Source: Carposina sasakii (taxonomy: Eukaryota; Arthropoda; Insecta; Lepidoptera; Carposinidae). From it: a stretch of 64,000 nt of DNA. Made by a program: the position numbers and the translations under genes. The stretch's first letter is position 1, and every line of letters starts with the position of its first letter. The stretch lies in the NCBI GenBank assembly GCA_014607495.2, contig CP053148.1:17546001-17610000 (forward strand), in the 5' to 3' direction. Positions 1 to 12,400 of this stretch are shown in pieces. The notes beneath the pieces are model-generated. The model was not told the DNA's origin. It saw nothing but the letters and a program-made list of their open reading frames with translations, and did no database searches.

Positions 1-220
1 TTTCATTGATTATTTACCATTCATGAATCTGGCAGGTAGACTGTTAAAATAACCCAAAAAAGATTTCTCAAAAAGCCAAAGTAAATTATACGATTTATGT
101 TCATTTCTTTTCCCTGCTAGTTTCGATCGAAACTTCTGTTAAGATGTGTTTATGCACATAAATAAGGTAAAGGCAGCATATAAAGGCAGCAAACAAACGG
201 TTTTGCTTTCTTCGACTTAC
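1..220 (-). other. fax: fax intron 5 (partial), runs off left edge
   Basis: This is intron sequence downstream of the fax exon ending at 221, starting with a consensus donor (gtaagt on the minus strand, 220-215). No exon or repeat was recognised here; the C-terminal fax exon must lie beyond the left edge. Confidence 0.7.
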
Positions 221-475
221 CTTTCCCTTTTCAACCTCCTCAGAGACCGGTTTCTCGGCCGGGCCGGTGCCTTCCTTGGTCTCCTTGGGCTGCTTAGCCG
301 GCGGCTCCGGCTCGGCACAGATCTCGGCCCAGTCGGGGTAAGCGCGCTCCTTCAGGCGAGAAACCAGCCCCACCAGGTTGGGGAACAGCTCGTTCATGGC
401 GTCCCGAAGGGGATGTGCGACTGACGACTCGATGAAGTGGATTTGGCAAAGCGCGGCGAATGCTACTATATCCAG
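221..475 (-). CDS. fax: fax coding exon 5
   Basis: 85 codons, phase 0 at both ends. The acceptor is ttccacag|CTGGAT and the donor GGGAAAG|gtaagt. It encodes the end of the GST-C domain (LDIVAFAALCQIHF, LVGLVSRLKERAYPDWAEIC) and the start of the charged Pro/Glu/Lys tail. EPNL from exon 4 joins LDIVAF, matching the EPTTLDVVAF type seen in Drosophila. Confidence 0.93.
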
Positions 476-3400
476 CTGTGGAATGATTGATTTTAAGTTG
501 TCTGTGCTGATGCGGCCACCAATCCGCTTGCCCAGAGTGGTGACTATGGGCAAAACCCTCCTGTGGCAGTAGCCTTGTGGCGTGCCCCGGGGGAGGCGTA
601 CGTCCAGCAGTATCGTGCAATAGGCTGAGGAAGGAAGGTGCTGATGCATGTTGTAAGAGTCAACTAAGAAAGTCGGGCATTCTCTCAGGCATAAGCTATC
701 AACTTGTCACTGATCAATAACATTTGTCTCCGCTATGCTTAACGTGACAGTGGAGATCTCCTTTATGATACTCCGGTTCTGGCTACCCTATAAGCGTTTT
801 TCCACTAGACGACACGGCCACGACCCGACCACGGCTTTTCGTCATTTAATTGGGGGCCGTGTCATCTAGAGGGAAAACGAGCCATAGGTATACTATAAAT
901 GCATTTTTACATACATATAATCACGCCTTTATCCCTTACAGGGTAGGCAGAGCACCAAGGGCCGATAGGACCACATGGTGCCACTTCTGACCAATTTTGA
1001 GGCTATAGTTGAGATGTACATGTTCGATTAGTAGTGACAGGCGATCAGCCCATCGCCTACAAAACACCAAGACCCTCTTGTCCCTCCACTGACTGTACAG
1101 TATGCCCGGGAAGAGAAGCAGCTGTGGTATTATAAGTTTTTTTTTCACTCCCAGAGCAGCATAGAAGCTTAATACATTTTTGCTTACCAAAAAGCCGCGG
1201 TCGTGTAGTTGTCGTGGTCGTATCGTGACAATGTCGTCCGTATGTGTTATGTATTACGATTTAAGTTTATTCTTTAGTTTAAAAAATAATTGAACAGTTA
1301 AGATTGAAGTAAAGTTACATGAAACGTATCATATGTACATATATAGGTTTGCATATCTAATATATAAAATTCTCGTGTCACGGTGTTAGAAGTTAAACTC
1401 CTCCGAAACGGCTCGACCGATTTTCGTAAATCTTAGCATGCATATCGGTTAGGGTGGAGAATCGGACAACATCTATTTTTCATCCCCCTAAATGTTAAGG
1501 TGGACCACCCCTAATTTTTTTTTTTACAAAATTTTTTGTTTTTATTTTTTTAGTTTATTTTCTAGGATCAACCCCTTTTACATGGCAAAACAACGTTTGC
1601 CGGGTCAGCTAGTATAACTATAAATACGGGCAATTATAGTAAATACATTACTTCTTTCCCTCATATTTAGAAAATGTTCGGTTTTCGGCATTGGCTCAAC
1701 CACGTAATTGCAAGTATGTTCAGCAGTGCCTTCCCTATAGCTAAAGTGAAGTAATGATACAAAAAAAATTATATAAATAAATATTCGTATACCAATTTTG
1801 CCGATAGGCCCATATCCAAAAATGGCACTCAAATGTAACCGAGTGCCCGACTAGTTTTACCTAAAGCTTTGGATATCGATTATACATAGCAATGAGGTTA
1901 CCTCGCAATCGTGAAGCGCCCAGTACTAAAATTAGAATATCGCTAGGCTACTTAAAACCTAGAGGTACGAGTACATAGGTATGGAGGCGGTTGATTTAAC
2001 ACGCAATTAGTTAATCCTATTGACTCACGAATACTAAATTTGCTAATTGGTAAAAATTGTTGCTATGTTAATTTATTAATGTTCACGTGAGTATGTCAGT
2101 ACGGAATTTCCTAAAATGTATTAATTTACTATATGGCAAAAGGTATTTTGTAGAAATTGTGTTTGTGCCAACATATCGTACATATCCTATTTCCTTTATA
2201 CTATATTACTAGTGGCCGCTCACGGCTTCGCCCGCGTGAGTGTGCAATACTCCCGTGTGAAGCCGGGGCGGGTCCCTAGTTATACATTATAAACTTTCCT
2301 TGTGAATCTATCTATTAAAGAAAACCGCATCAAATTCCGTTCCCTAGTTTGAAAGATCTAAGCATACATAGGGACAGACAGCAGCAAGCGACTTTGTTTT
2401 ATAATATGTAGTGATTTAACTAAAGGTGAACTCGTAGCTAATTTGTAGATTTAATTTAATTATCTTTGTTAGTTTTGATAAAACTTGATCAACTCCTACG
2501 AATATTTTGTATTTATTTTAAAGAGAACAAAAGCCTATTATAGAAGAGCTAATTACTCATCATACTACCCGTGTTGATACTAAACTGTAACATCATCCTT
2601 GGCATTATCTAAAATCTATAACGCCTTCTTATCATTATCCTTCCCTGAAGGATTACATCATATCCTCTTTACGGTACCAACATGCAAAAAGATCCTTTAA
2701 ACTGCTATCCTAGGAAATCAATTAAAGCCAGCCCCCCTAGCATGACCACGCATCGTGGATATATCGTACGATATCGTATCGTCTCAATGCAAAATTCAAC
2801 ATGGCGGCTTATTTATCGTAATTTGACAGGCTAAATGTCGATTAATCGGTTTATTATATCGCGTTTCGCATGTCATGCTAGGCTAGCTGAACAAAGTACT
2901 GATTTCATACGCTTGCTTGTAGCAATCATGCTCGGAACGTTCAAGCCTGGATAAAATAAGGCGTGTTACAAGATCGCCCATACAGCAAACATGTTCCAGG
3001 AACGTTCTAAATCTACCAAGTTCTTACCAGATTGGGCTCGTCTCCGAAGAAGTACGGCTTGTCTGCCAGCAGTTCTGACAGCACGCGCAGATCCCCTTTA
3101 CCAAGCTCCACGATCTCGTCCTGGCTGTGCACACCAATGCCGTGCGCCTTCGCCTTCTTCATACCCTGGAATTGGTTGATATGTCTATGAATACCAGGAA
3201 AAGTAGATGGGAAGTATGGCGGCGATTTTAGATAAGCTCACAGACGTTAGAAGAGCTTCTAGTTTTCTTTTTTTCAAGCAGATTTCCTTACGGAAACAAA
3301 GACTATGAACCCAAGCAACGCAACTTTGTAGAGTTCTCGTCTCTGATGGACCTCGGCAATTCTTTTAGCCAATATCCCTTACTCGTTCGTTGATATAATC

Positions 3401-6400
3401 CAGAATCTTAATACATAGTGGTTAGACCACATAACTAGGAGTAGCGCACTCATTTTTTGTTTACTCTTTCTAGCCAAGCTGTAGGTTCGGACGGACGTTT
3501 ACAAACAAATGTTCTGCTACACAATTTCGTGCTTGATGGCAAGGCTCTGGACGTTTCACAAACGTATATATAAATGTATACATAAATGACATAAGAATAA
3601 ATATACATTTACATTTATACTTCGTGCTATATTAATTGTATTACTTACATATATTATCCGGTAACTTCTCAGAGTCACCTAACATTTTAACTCTCACACT
3701 GCTGGCCCCCACTACAGGTGAGTGTGGGGACCGGCTCTCTTGTATTATATATAAGTTAAATATTAGATTAATTGTAAATACCAAATAATAGAACCAGAGT
3801 AAATAAAGTATAGCCGGTGTAGATATTCCCACAGTAACACAACCGCGCTACGCTCTCATTTCCAAATAATTATTGCTCATAACATAACGTATAAAAACAA
3901 AGGATGTTATTAACAAATCGGTTGTATCCGGAAGCAATAATTTACTTATTTAATTTCATATAATATATAATTAATATTAATTTATTTAATTTTTATATAA
4001 TATATAATTAAGTGTTCGCGTTCAAATACAATTAATTGCAGCTACATAATAAAACTAACTGATGAAAAGTGAAGAGTGTGTATTTTGCACACTTCTGTCC
4101 AACCTCTTTGGAGGATAATGGGCGTGATTAAATGTATGTGTATAGATGCTTAATAAACTCTGAAATAATTACAATTACTTAAGTAGGATAAGAACAATAA
4201 CACGTACCTTACGTCCCGATGTCAACTTGAAGCAGAAGTTGAGGATGTTCTTAGGCAGACGGGTGTTGAGAGCGCTCTGCAGGTTCACCTGGTAACCCTT
4301 GATGACGCTGTCAGGGTACTTAGCGCGCCACCACAGGATCACCCAGCAGAGGTGGTTCTCTATCATGGAGATCATCGCGTGCGACAGGATGCGCTGTTCT
4401 GCAGTCAAACCTGTTGGGAAACTTGAGCTGTATCTGGGATCAGATGGAGGGCACATGCGCGATGCCCGACCCGGTTAGGGTTCAGAAAACCAGGTGACCT
4501 AATATTGGCCTGCACCTAGTAAAAGGCCGATGCCCTGCAACCTATCCCTGGCTGCATAAATGTCAAGTTGCCGGGCCCAACCGCTACATCGATCGTTGTT
4601 GCTGGAACGCTCGAGAACAAAGGTTGTTGGTTCATCGGTAGAACCTGGATTTATTATGTAACTGACCTTTTATGTAACACAAACTACACGTAATATGCAG
4701 GGTGATTTTTGGTCGTCAACGTTCCCGAAAATTATACATGGAATCTCCTCATCATCACGATCATTTTTCTCAATGGAAGCATACCTGGGAAGTGTCTGGT
4801 TTCCAAAATATTAGGGCCCAAAGTTGAGTAAATAGACTGCGTTTTTCTGCATAAATAAATGCACATTGACGCTTGTAGCAAGATTTTTTCACGACAAATT
4901 ATTAATATTATTTAATAACTGTCTATGAAAAAACTACCATAAACACTGGACACTATAAATTTACCGCGATCAAGTAATTTTTTATTTTTTCAAAAAAAAT
5001 GTACCTACATCTTTTCCCAGAATTTTTTTTGGCATAAACGTAGGTACTTTATTTGATGTATAGAGTACGTACCCTTTAGCTAAGGGTGGCAACGAAAAAA
5101 CACCTGTATAGGACACATAATTTGGCATATGATTTTGGGAAGTCGTATAATCGCTTAAAAGGCTCATAATAATAACTAGTTACATTAGTAACGTCTAATC
5201 TTCACAAGGTGCTAAAATTATAGAGCATGACTAGCGACCTCGTCCGCGTGAACTCGGCAACTTACATCAATATCCGTTCAGTAGTTTTCGAGTGAAAAAT
5301 AGCACTCATACACACACAAACATACATCCGCCCTCAAAAACTTTCGCATTTATATTATTAGGATTACATTTGATAGATCCCCTAAAATTACTGCATTTCT
5401 GCTAGTACGGCTTGCAGAGGTGACAGACCTTTTCATGCAGTAACAGCTAACAATGTTGTAGCGTAAACTTTGCAAGGACTGCGTAACTATTACGACGGCC
5501 GAAGTTCGGTTCAGTGGTTTCTTAACTTGCATAACTATGCACTAAATAAACACCCGTAATTTGTACTTCTTTATACTACTATATTATAAATGTGAAAGTG
5601 ATTAATTTAGTAATTTTATTCTTTCACGCAAACAAAAACTAGATAATGGATATTGATGAAACTTGGCAGATATCGTACGGTTTATTCCTGTGCCGATAGG
5701 GGGAATCACTAGAATACATAAGCACCCGTATGATGAATTTGGTGAGAGCGAGATGTCTCACTTTTAAACGTCAAAATCACAGAGCTAAGTAATAACTAGA
5801 CAAGGCAAGTGTTTCTACTTGGTGTGTAAAAAGGGATTGCAAACCACTTCTATCAGCCCTAATTCCTTCAGTCCTGGCTCGAGAACTATCTAGTTCTTAA
5901 GTCTATTTGATTACTAACTTAGTCTATCTAGTTATTACATACGCTGTGAATTACTAGACCTCTCGTCGTTCATACGCGAGCTGCACGCCGTATAAAAGGG
6001 AGCTACTTGTTTCTAAGGGTTTACAATGGCCCCGAATAAAATATTTATATGTGTTTTACTGTATATTATTGAACATGCGGTCGAATAATCGAAATTAGTT
6101 AACGAAACGCGGTGCGAATCAATTATACTACGAGTATTTCGCCGCGCGGCAGAAAAATCTGCGACATTGTTGGCAAAACTAAAATCTACGTTTACTGCCG
6201 CGTCAAAGTTTCAGTTTCTTTAGAAACAAGTCTTTTAATTGCGCTCTGATTTATACTCCGAAATATTTTTGTTTCATTTTTATGCTTCGTAATCGTTAAC
6301 TAAAAAAACAGACTTAAAATATTTGCCGAACTTAATGATTACCCCGAAATTAAGCAATAAGAATGCAAAGAAAAACAATTTAACATTTCATAGAAAAAAA

Positions 6401-9400
6401 CTATGAGATTATATACCGGAGGAGAGATTTGTGACAAATGTCAAGTTTGTTCGCCACACAAGGATTTTTTGCACTTTGCAAAACTCTTTGTCATTCTTTT
6501 TTTCGTCTTTGCTAGGGAGGGGCAAATTAGGCACAGTTTGAGTAATATTCCTATTTAATATTGGCGATAGGATTAGTCACGTTATATCTCTGAATCTTCG
6601 TCTGATTGGTCAAAGTTCATGTGTATGAAGCAGAAATATGATCTCCTGTTGCATATTTGTACAAAATGTTGTGGCATTGGCTGTTATTGGTCCCGCAGCG
6701 TTTGAGTGTACGGAAATTGCAATGACTTACTAGATGATGACATATGTGGCTGATGGTGATGGGGCCATTTTTGATGCAGTATAATATGTCAAGTACTAGT
6801 TCCTCGGTAAATTTGTATTAGCCTCCAAAGTGTGGTGGTACTATTTATAAATTGCATATGTATAGCATTGTAAAAATTACATAAAGGCACGACGTACTCT
6901 AAAGTTTTTGCTTGGCTGCAAAAGCGAGAAACAATTTGGTTGTCTACTCCGCCCTTAGTTTAATTTAAAATTCATCATCGTGGTATTAACATATATGCAA
7001 AGCTTTTTCTTCATCATCTCTTGAGATGTTGATTGTCCCTTCCTAAAATCAATCAAGCTCGACAATAAAATATCGTAAACCTTTTGGGGCTTTTTGTATG
7101 AATAGCTGGAATGTTCTATTGAATTTGGTGATGGACAGAAAATAGCTGCTCCTGTCTTCCGTGGAGCTGCTGGTTCTGAAGAACAGGCAATCTTATTAGC
7201 ACAATGTTCTCACTAACTCAGAGACTTTAGTTGAGCATTTTGTTTTATTGCTAAACTTTTTGCTAGTGACCGAAGTAAAAGAGTAAATTGTCCATAGTTA
7301 TATTTCTTTTGCTGCGTGGTCCGTGATTGACAAAATATTCACCTGGCAATCCATCCTTTTCTAAATCGATCCTAAGATAGGGCTCCATCCACTTATTACT
7401 TTGTAGCATTATCTTACCTAGAACAAATAATATTACAATTTTCACAAATATTTATTTTACAGGTTTATTAGGAATATTTCTAAAAGGGCATCTGCCTACA
7501 TTTTGAAGCCCAATAATTGGTTCATCGACAATGGTAAGATACAACTAGGTTTATAGTTCTCGTTTACAGCCAGTTTATACTGATAAAAAGATAAAAGGGG
7601 CATTACTACATCAGTCAATTTTCGCTGTTCGCTATTGATGGCAAATTGTGAGATTATCGTCAAATGGCGCTGAGGCAGAATTTTAAGAAAGATCAGCAGT
7701 GTGTGATCTCTCGGTGGATTCGGAGCTTACTAATAGTGACTCCGGTGTTTTGAGTATCGATTGCCCAGAAATTAATAAACATCAAAAATATCCCCCTTGA
7801 TGGTGAAAATGGCCAAAGTATGCCGTTTTCATTGCTGCAGATAATTTGTCAAGGATCCCGATTCTCAGAGCATATCTAAAAAAAATTTCAATTACAGGAA
7901 CTCGCGCACGTCGATTAATTGAATGTACATTTGGCATTATATGCAATAAATGGCGTCTTTACACCCTTGTGCAATTGATAACTCCACATTTTGTATGTAA
8001 TATCTGGCATGTTGTCTGGGTTGCAATTTTGTCAGAAAAAATAATCAGTTACAAAATAATAATGATGAAAGTGAAAATATGACTAGTTCTTTAGAATTAC
8101 GCGTTACCAGAGTCAATACTAATGACACAATATTTTGAGGCCGTTCGGCTTCTGAACTTCACTGATCTCCATTTGTGGCTCTTTTCCGCGCAAGAATATA
8201 ATATAATGTCAATATAAATCATAGTTATCTATGTGGTTGACCCGAATTAGGTAACGGGTCTTCATTAAATTAGAGGATGAAGATCCACTATGCCTAAATA
8301 ATCGTTTAGAATGTATTTTTGGTCATTGTTCTACTACAGGAAAAATTCCTCACCATCGGCTTCTGAAGCCGGATAAGCCTAGAAGGTGGTCTTCTTTCTC
8401 ACTGCAGAGCATCTATTCACTATTATCTTCTAACAATAGCCGTGAATAATCGTATCTAATGAATAAGTTTTTTAAAGCGTTTTCCCTATATAAACCAAGA
8501 TAAAAAAATTAGGTTTCTAATTTTTATTGATAATTATTATTTTCCAGTGTAATAAATTAAAGTAATTTTACAAATAAAATAATTTATATATTCATCCAAA
8601 AACGGAAGTGAAAAATAAAAGAATAACGTGTAACTTCGATATCGACGAATCGAACGGCGTACAAGGGTAACATAAAAACCCGTTCTTACCTTTTTCTCGT
8701 TGTCGACTGGATTTAGCTGGAATCTGAAATTCTACGACGCACTTCTCATAATCGCTGTTTACACCACTGTATTCTTTTGAAGTCAACGCGTCGTCTTTTC
8801 GACGAAGGTTCAGTGCATTTCAATAGGGTTAATAGCTCTGTGAATTTGACGTTTAAAAGTGAGACATCTCGCTCTCGCCAAATTCATCATACGCGTGCAG
8901 CTGCATCTGCTTCCGTGCATGTCACCGTTCTCTCAGATGACAAGCTAGCTACTTGTTACCGATCTTTTACAAATGGCCCCGCTAATGCTAAACATGGCTA
9001 TAGGATCTCCTTATTGGTCGGTCTGGCTAGCCCTTTTTGGTAACACAGCCGTGTGTGTATATTTGTGAACATGCGGTCGAATTCGCGGCCAGGGGGCAAT
9101 TACTCAAAATTTTTGCACCGAAACGCAACCACTAACGAACAGTTAACGAAACGCGGTGCGAATCAATATTCACTTACCGCTTAAATAATAAGGTATATTG
9201 TAGCACGCATCGGTCGCGAGTATGACAGAATAAAAACATATGTATATCTGTCTCGTGCTGAAATGTGTCTGTTTAATTACGTCAACGTAAAGTAAAATTA
9301 TTGCCTCGTACCGAGCTTCTATATACAACAGTTCCGTGTCGGCTTCGTTCCGGCTCGAGACTTTTCGAGAATTGGACCACTGTAATTCCAAAGTTATTTA

Positions 9401-12400
9401 GGGGGCACAAACAGCTTAATGCTAGTTATTTACATTCCTCTTACATTTAATTGCCATTAACATATAAAAACGTATTACGTGTACACATGGGATCAGATTA
9501 CATGTAACGAGATGCTAGCATGTAACACGATTGCAATATACCGCCAATGTGACACAAATGGTTAATGAAGCTATAGTGTGTAGCTGAACCGAGGGCTGAG
9601 TGAGTTTGCAATTCGAACTCGTTAGCGTTAACGTTAATCAGCCAACCAATCACATTATGGCACGATGACGTGATGAAAGAAAAGCAATGGCATTGATACT
9701 TGGAGATCGAGCGAGTTCATCGAAAAGGCCTCTTGACAGATACGTAAATCGAACTTTAATTTAGAATGACGTCACATACGGCGTCTTTTTCTGTTTATAT
9801 GAGAAAAAACAAGACGACGACATGTGTGCTAATTTGCGATTTTAATTAAATCTAGAATTACGCATTTGTTGCAAGTGAGCGATGACTGAGTCGCTAGAAT
9901 CTACGTTGCCGGCATATTTGACGGCATTCTTAGTACCTAATAAACTGATGGAATCGGTACTCACCAGCATCGACTTCCTTGCTGAACGTCTCCGCCAGCT
10001 CCTTGATGATGAACGTACTGTCAGGGATCTCCTTTCCATTCAGTTCGACGAATGGAAGTAGCCCTTTCTTGGATCGGAATTTCGAACTGTGGTTTACGTT
10101 CTGAAATAAAAACGCAACTTAGAATGCAACTTAATACTGTAGATATTAAAATACTTGATTTAGTATATTTATTCATTGATCTCGTTAATTATTTTTTATT
10201 ACTAAAACAACGCCATAAACAAACTATAAAGTCAAAGATTGTCATAAACATAATGAGGAACACGTGATGCGGGTAGTCAATACATAACATACATTGTAAA
10301 TACTCTAAAAACACTGGTTCCGACCAGGGATTTGGTATCTCCTCTTCTATGGGTCCGACGATTTGCCTAGTAAAATTATGCATGCTGATCGCACCAAAGA
10401 CAAAGTCGGCAAAAAATAATGTTCTTATAATTGAACCGCAAGCAACAGAAACAAAAAACCTCTTTCAGTAACCTGACCTAACCCTCACCCTTCCATATAA
10501 AGGCACTTAGCCAAATCCCTTAGAGCGGGGTCTAAACAAAGGTTAACAGTAAAACACCTCTAAACAAGTCTCTCCCAGTAGCATAATGTAGATAAATTAT
10601 AGCTTGATTAAAAACAAGTATTCATCATTACATTAGTATTCGCTTCTACAGCTTACAACTAGCATTACATGAATATAAAGCAACAATTCGCTTTGCGTAG
10701 CATAAACAATATTTACATCTTCGCATCACGCATGCAACGCCTTGCAGCGATTCCAAGAGCAAAACGTAGCTATATACGGAGGCATGGAAGGAGCACATAG
10801 AGGAGGTGCTGGAACTTAGACCGACCGCTATTATAAATAAACTACCCTTACGCCCGCCTAACGCGGCGACTTTATTTTCTATGAACAAAGTCCCGTGCCG
10901 ATCCTGGGCTTGACTAGAGCTACATCTTCTGCGTGCATGTCGTAAGAATCGACTAAGAACCTCAGGGGCGTTCATTTATAGCCCATTTCAAAACTAAATT
11001 TGAAATTTTGTATCTGAGTTATGAAAAAATCTTCTCAATATCGCTTATTAAAATTGACTGTTAGTCATTTAACTAGCAACTTGTCACTGAGTCTGCAGTA
11101 TTTTTGTATAAGCGTGTGTATATGTCAAAGTTTGGTATATGTATATAAATGTTGTTAGGCCACCTCCTCTTTGTCCTTACTTCACGCAGAGTTTACAATG
11201 CTGTACTTATCATGTTGACAAACGTGAATGCAAGTAGAACTTATGCCGCCTGCTGCTATCCTGTCTAGTGAAGTTATTGTTAAGTAGCATCTTGTTTGCT
11301 ACAAGTTTGCTATTCGTAACTTTAAAATAAGTAGGGTTAAAGCTATGGTTAAATTTAAAGACAAGGGAACTATCAATGTCAGTTAAAGGTAAAGTCTAGA
11401 AAACTTCACAGACGAGGTCGATGTGAACACTACGGCTCTATCGATCTATTCGTAGTCCGAAGAGCTCGACGAAAGTCTAAACATGGGTCAGAAAAATTAC
11501 AGATAAATTGGACATTTGTTGAACACCTTGAACACCTTGAAATCGTGAAATTCTTAGAATGTATAATTGATCAAATAGGTAACAATTTTTAAATCATAAG
11601 ATAAATCCAAAAATTTATTAGAGATAATAGAGAGATTTTAAGACCTAGCTTGTTAGGGTGGTTAAATACGATATCTGTGGGTGATAAGGTTGAAATCATT
11701 TTTTAATTTATACCCACATACGTTCCCACATTTTATCGTAATACCCCGCATACGCCGAAAATCGACAGAAATCAAAGCGTAGTCGTGGCGGCACTTGTAA
11801 ATAAATACCTATTTATTTCTGTATGTAAGTCATATAACCTGATACCATAGGTAGGTATACTCGTACTGCCAAGAAAAGCGTCTTTATATACATTTTTCCC
11901 ACGAACTCCAACGAAAACTTGTGTATATTCTGTCAATAATTCCCATGTTTTATAAATATCAGTGATTATACATAATAATTCAATTCTACAGTTACAGTTA
12001 TGCATAAAAAAGTTCCACTTCTTATATGACAATTTTAGAAACTGCGTTTTATCTAATGTTCTATGAACGTATCTACCATAAATTTGCCTTAGTGTAACAT
12101 TTTCTATACTGTTATTATAATAATTACTAGGTAGTAGGTAGTGACCCAGCCTGCGACGCCATAGGTCCTGGGGTCGAATAGGATATAGATAGAATAGGGT
12201 CCGGTAGGTGCAAACATTGATATGATGAATATTGATGTTTGTTTCCGAGTCATGGATATTTCTATACTTATATATGTATTTATATACCGGTACTTAGTAC
12301 CCACGACACAAGACCTTAGGGATCTTAATGTGGGACTTAGTTAATGAGTTTTGAACTGTGTGAAAAAGAAAGAAAAAAAATAATTACATAACTACTTCCA

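Larger units (their letters stand above)
476..3027 (-). other. fax: fax intron 4, about 2.55 kb
   Basis: Non-coding. It is packed with repeats that are listed separately: a LINE-tail retroposon, a short MITE, a Helitron-like piece and a palindromic element. No exon-like conserved segment was seen between them. Confidence 0.8.
4411..9964 (-). other. fax: fax intron 2, about 5.55 kb
   Basis: Non-coding. Holds a TA-flanked MITE (4698-5106), 'Lep1-like' ends (about 5230-5370 and 5575-5700), and a decayed Harbinger-type transposase lying between 61-bp inverted repeats (5727-8893). Between 9180 and 9960 nothing was recognised. Confidence 0.8.

Noticed and set aside
146..620. Plus- and alternate-frame reading frames over fax exon 5
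   Set aside because: They are shadows of the conserved minus-strand exon or of the adjacent family F repeat.
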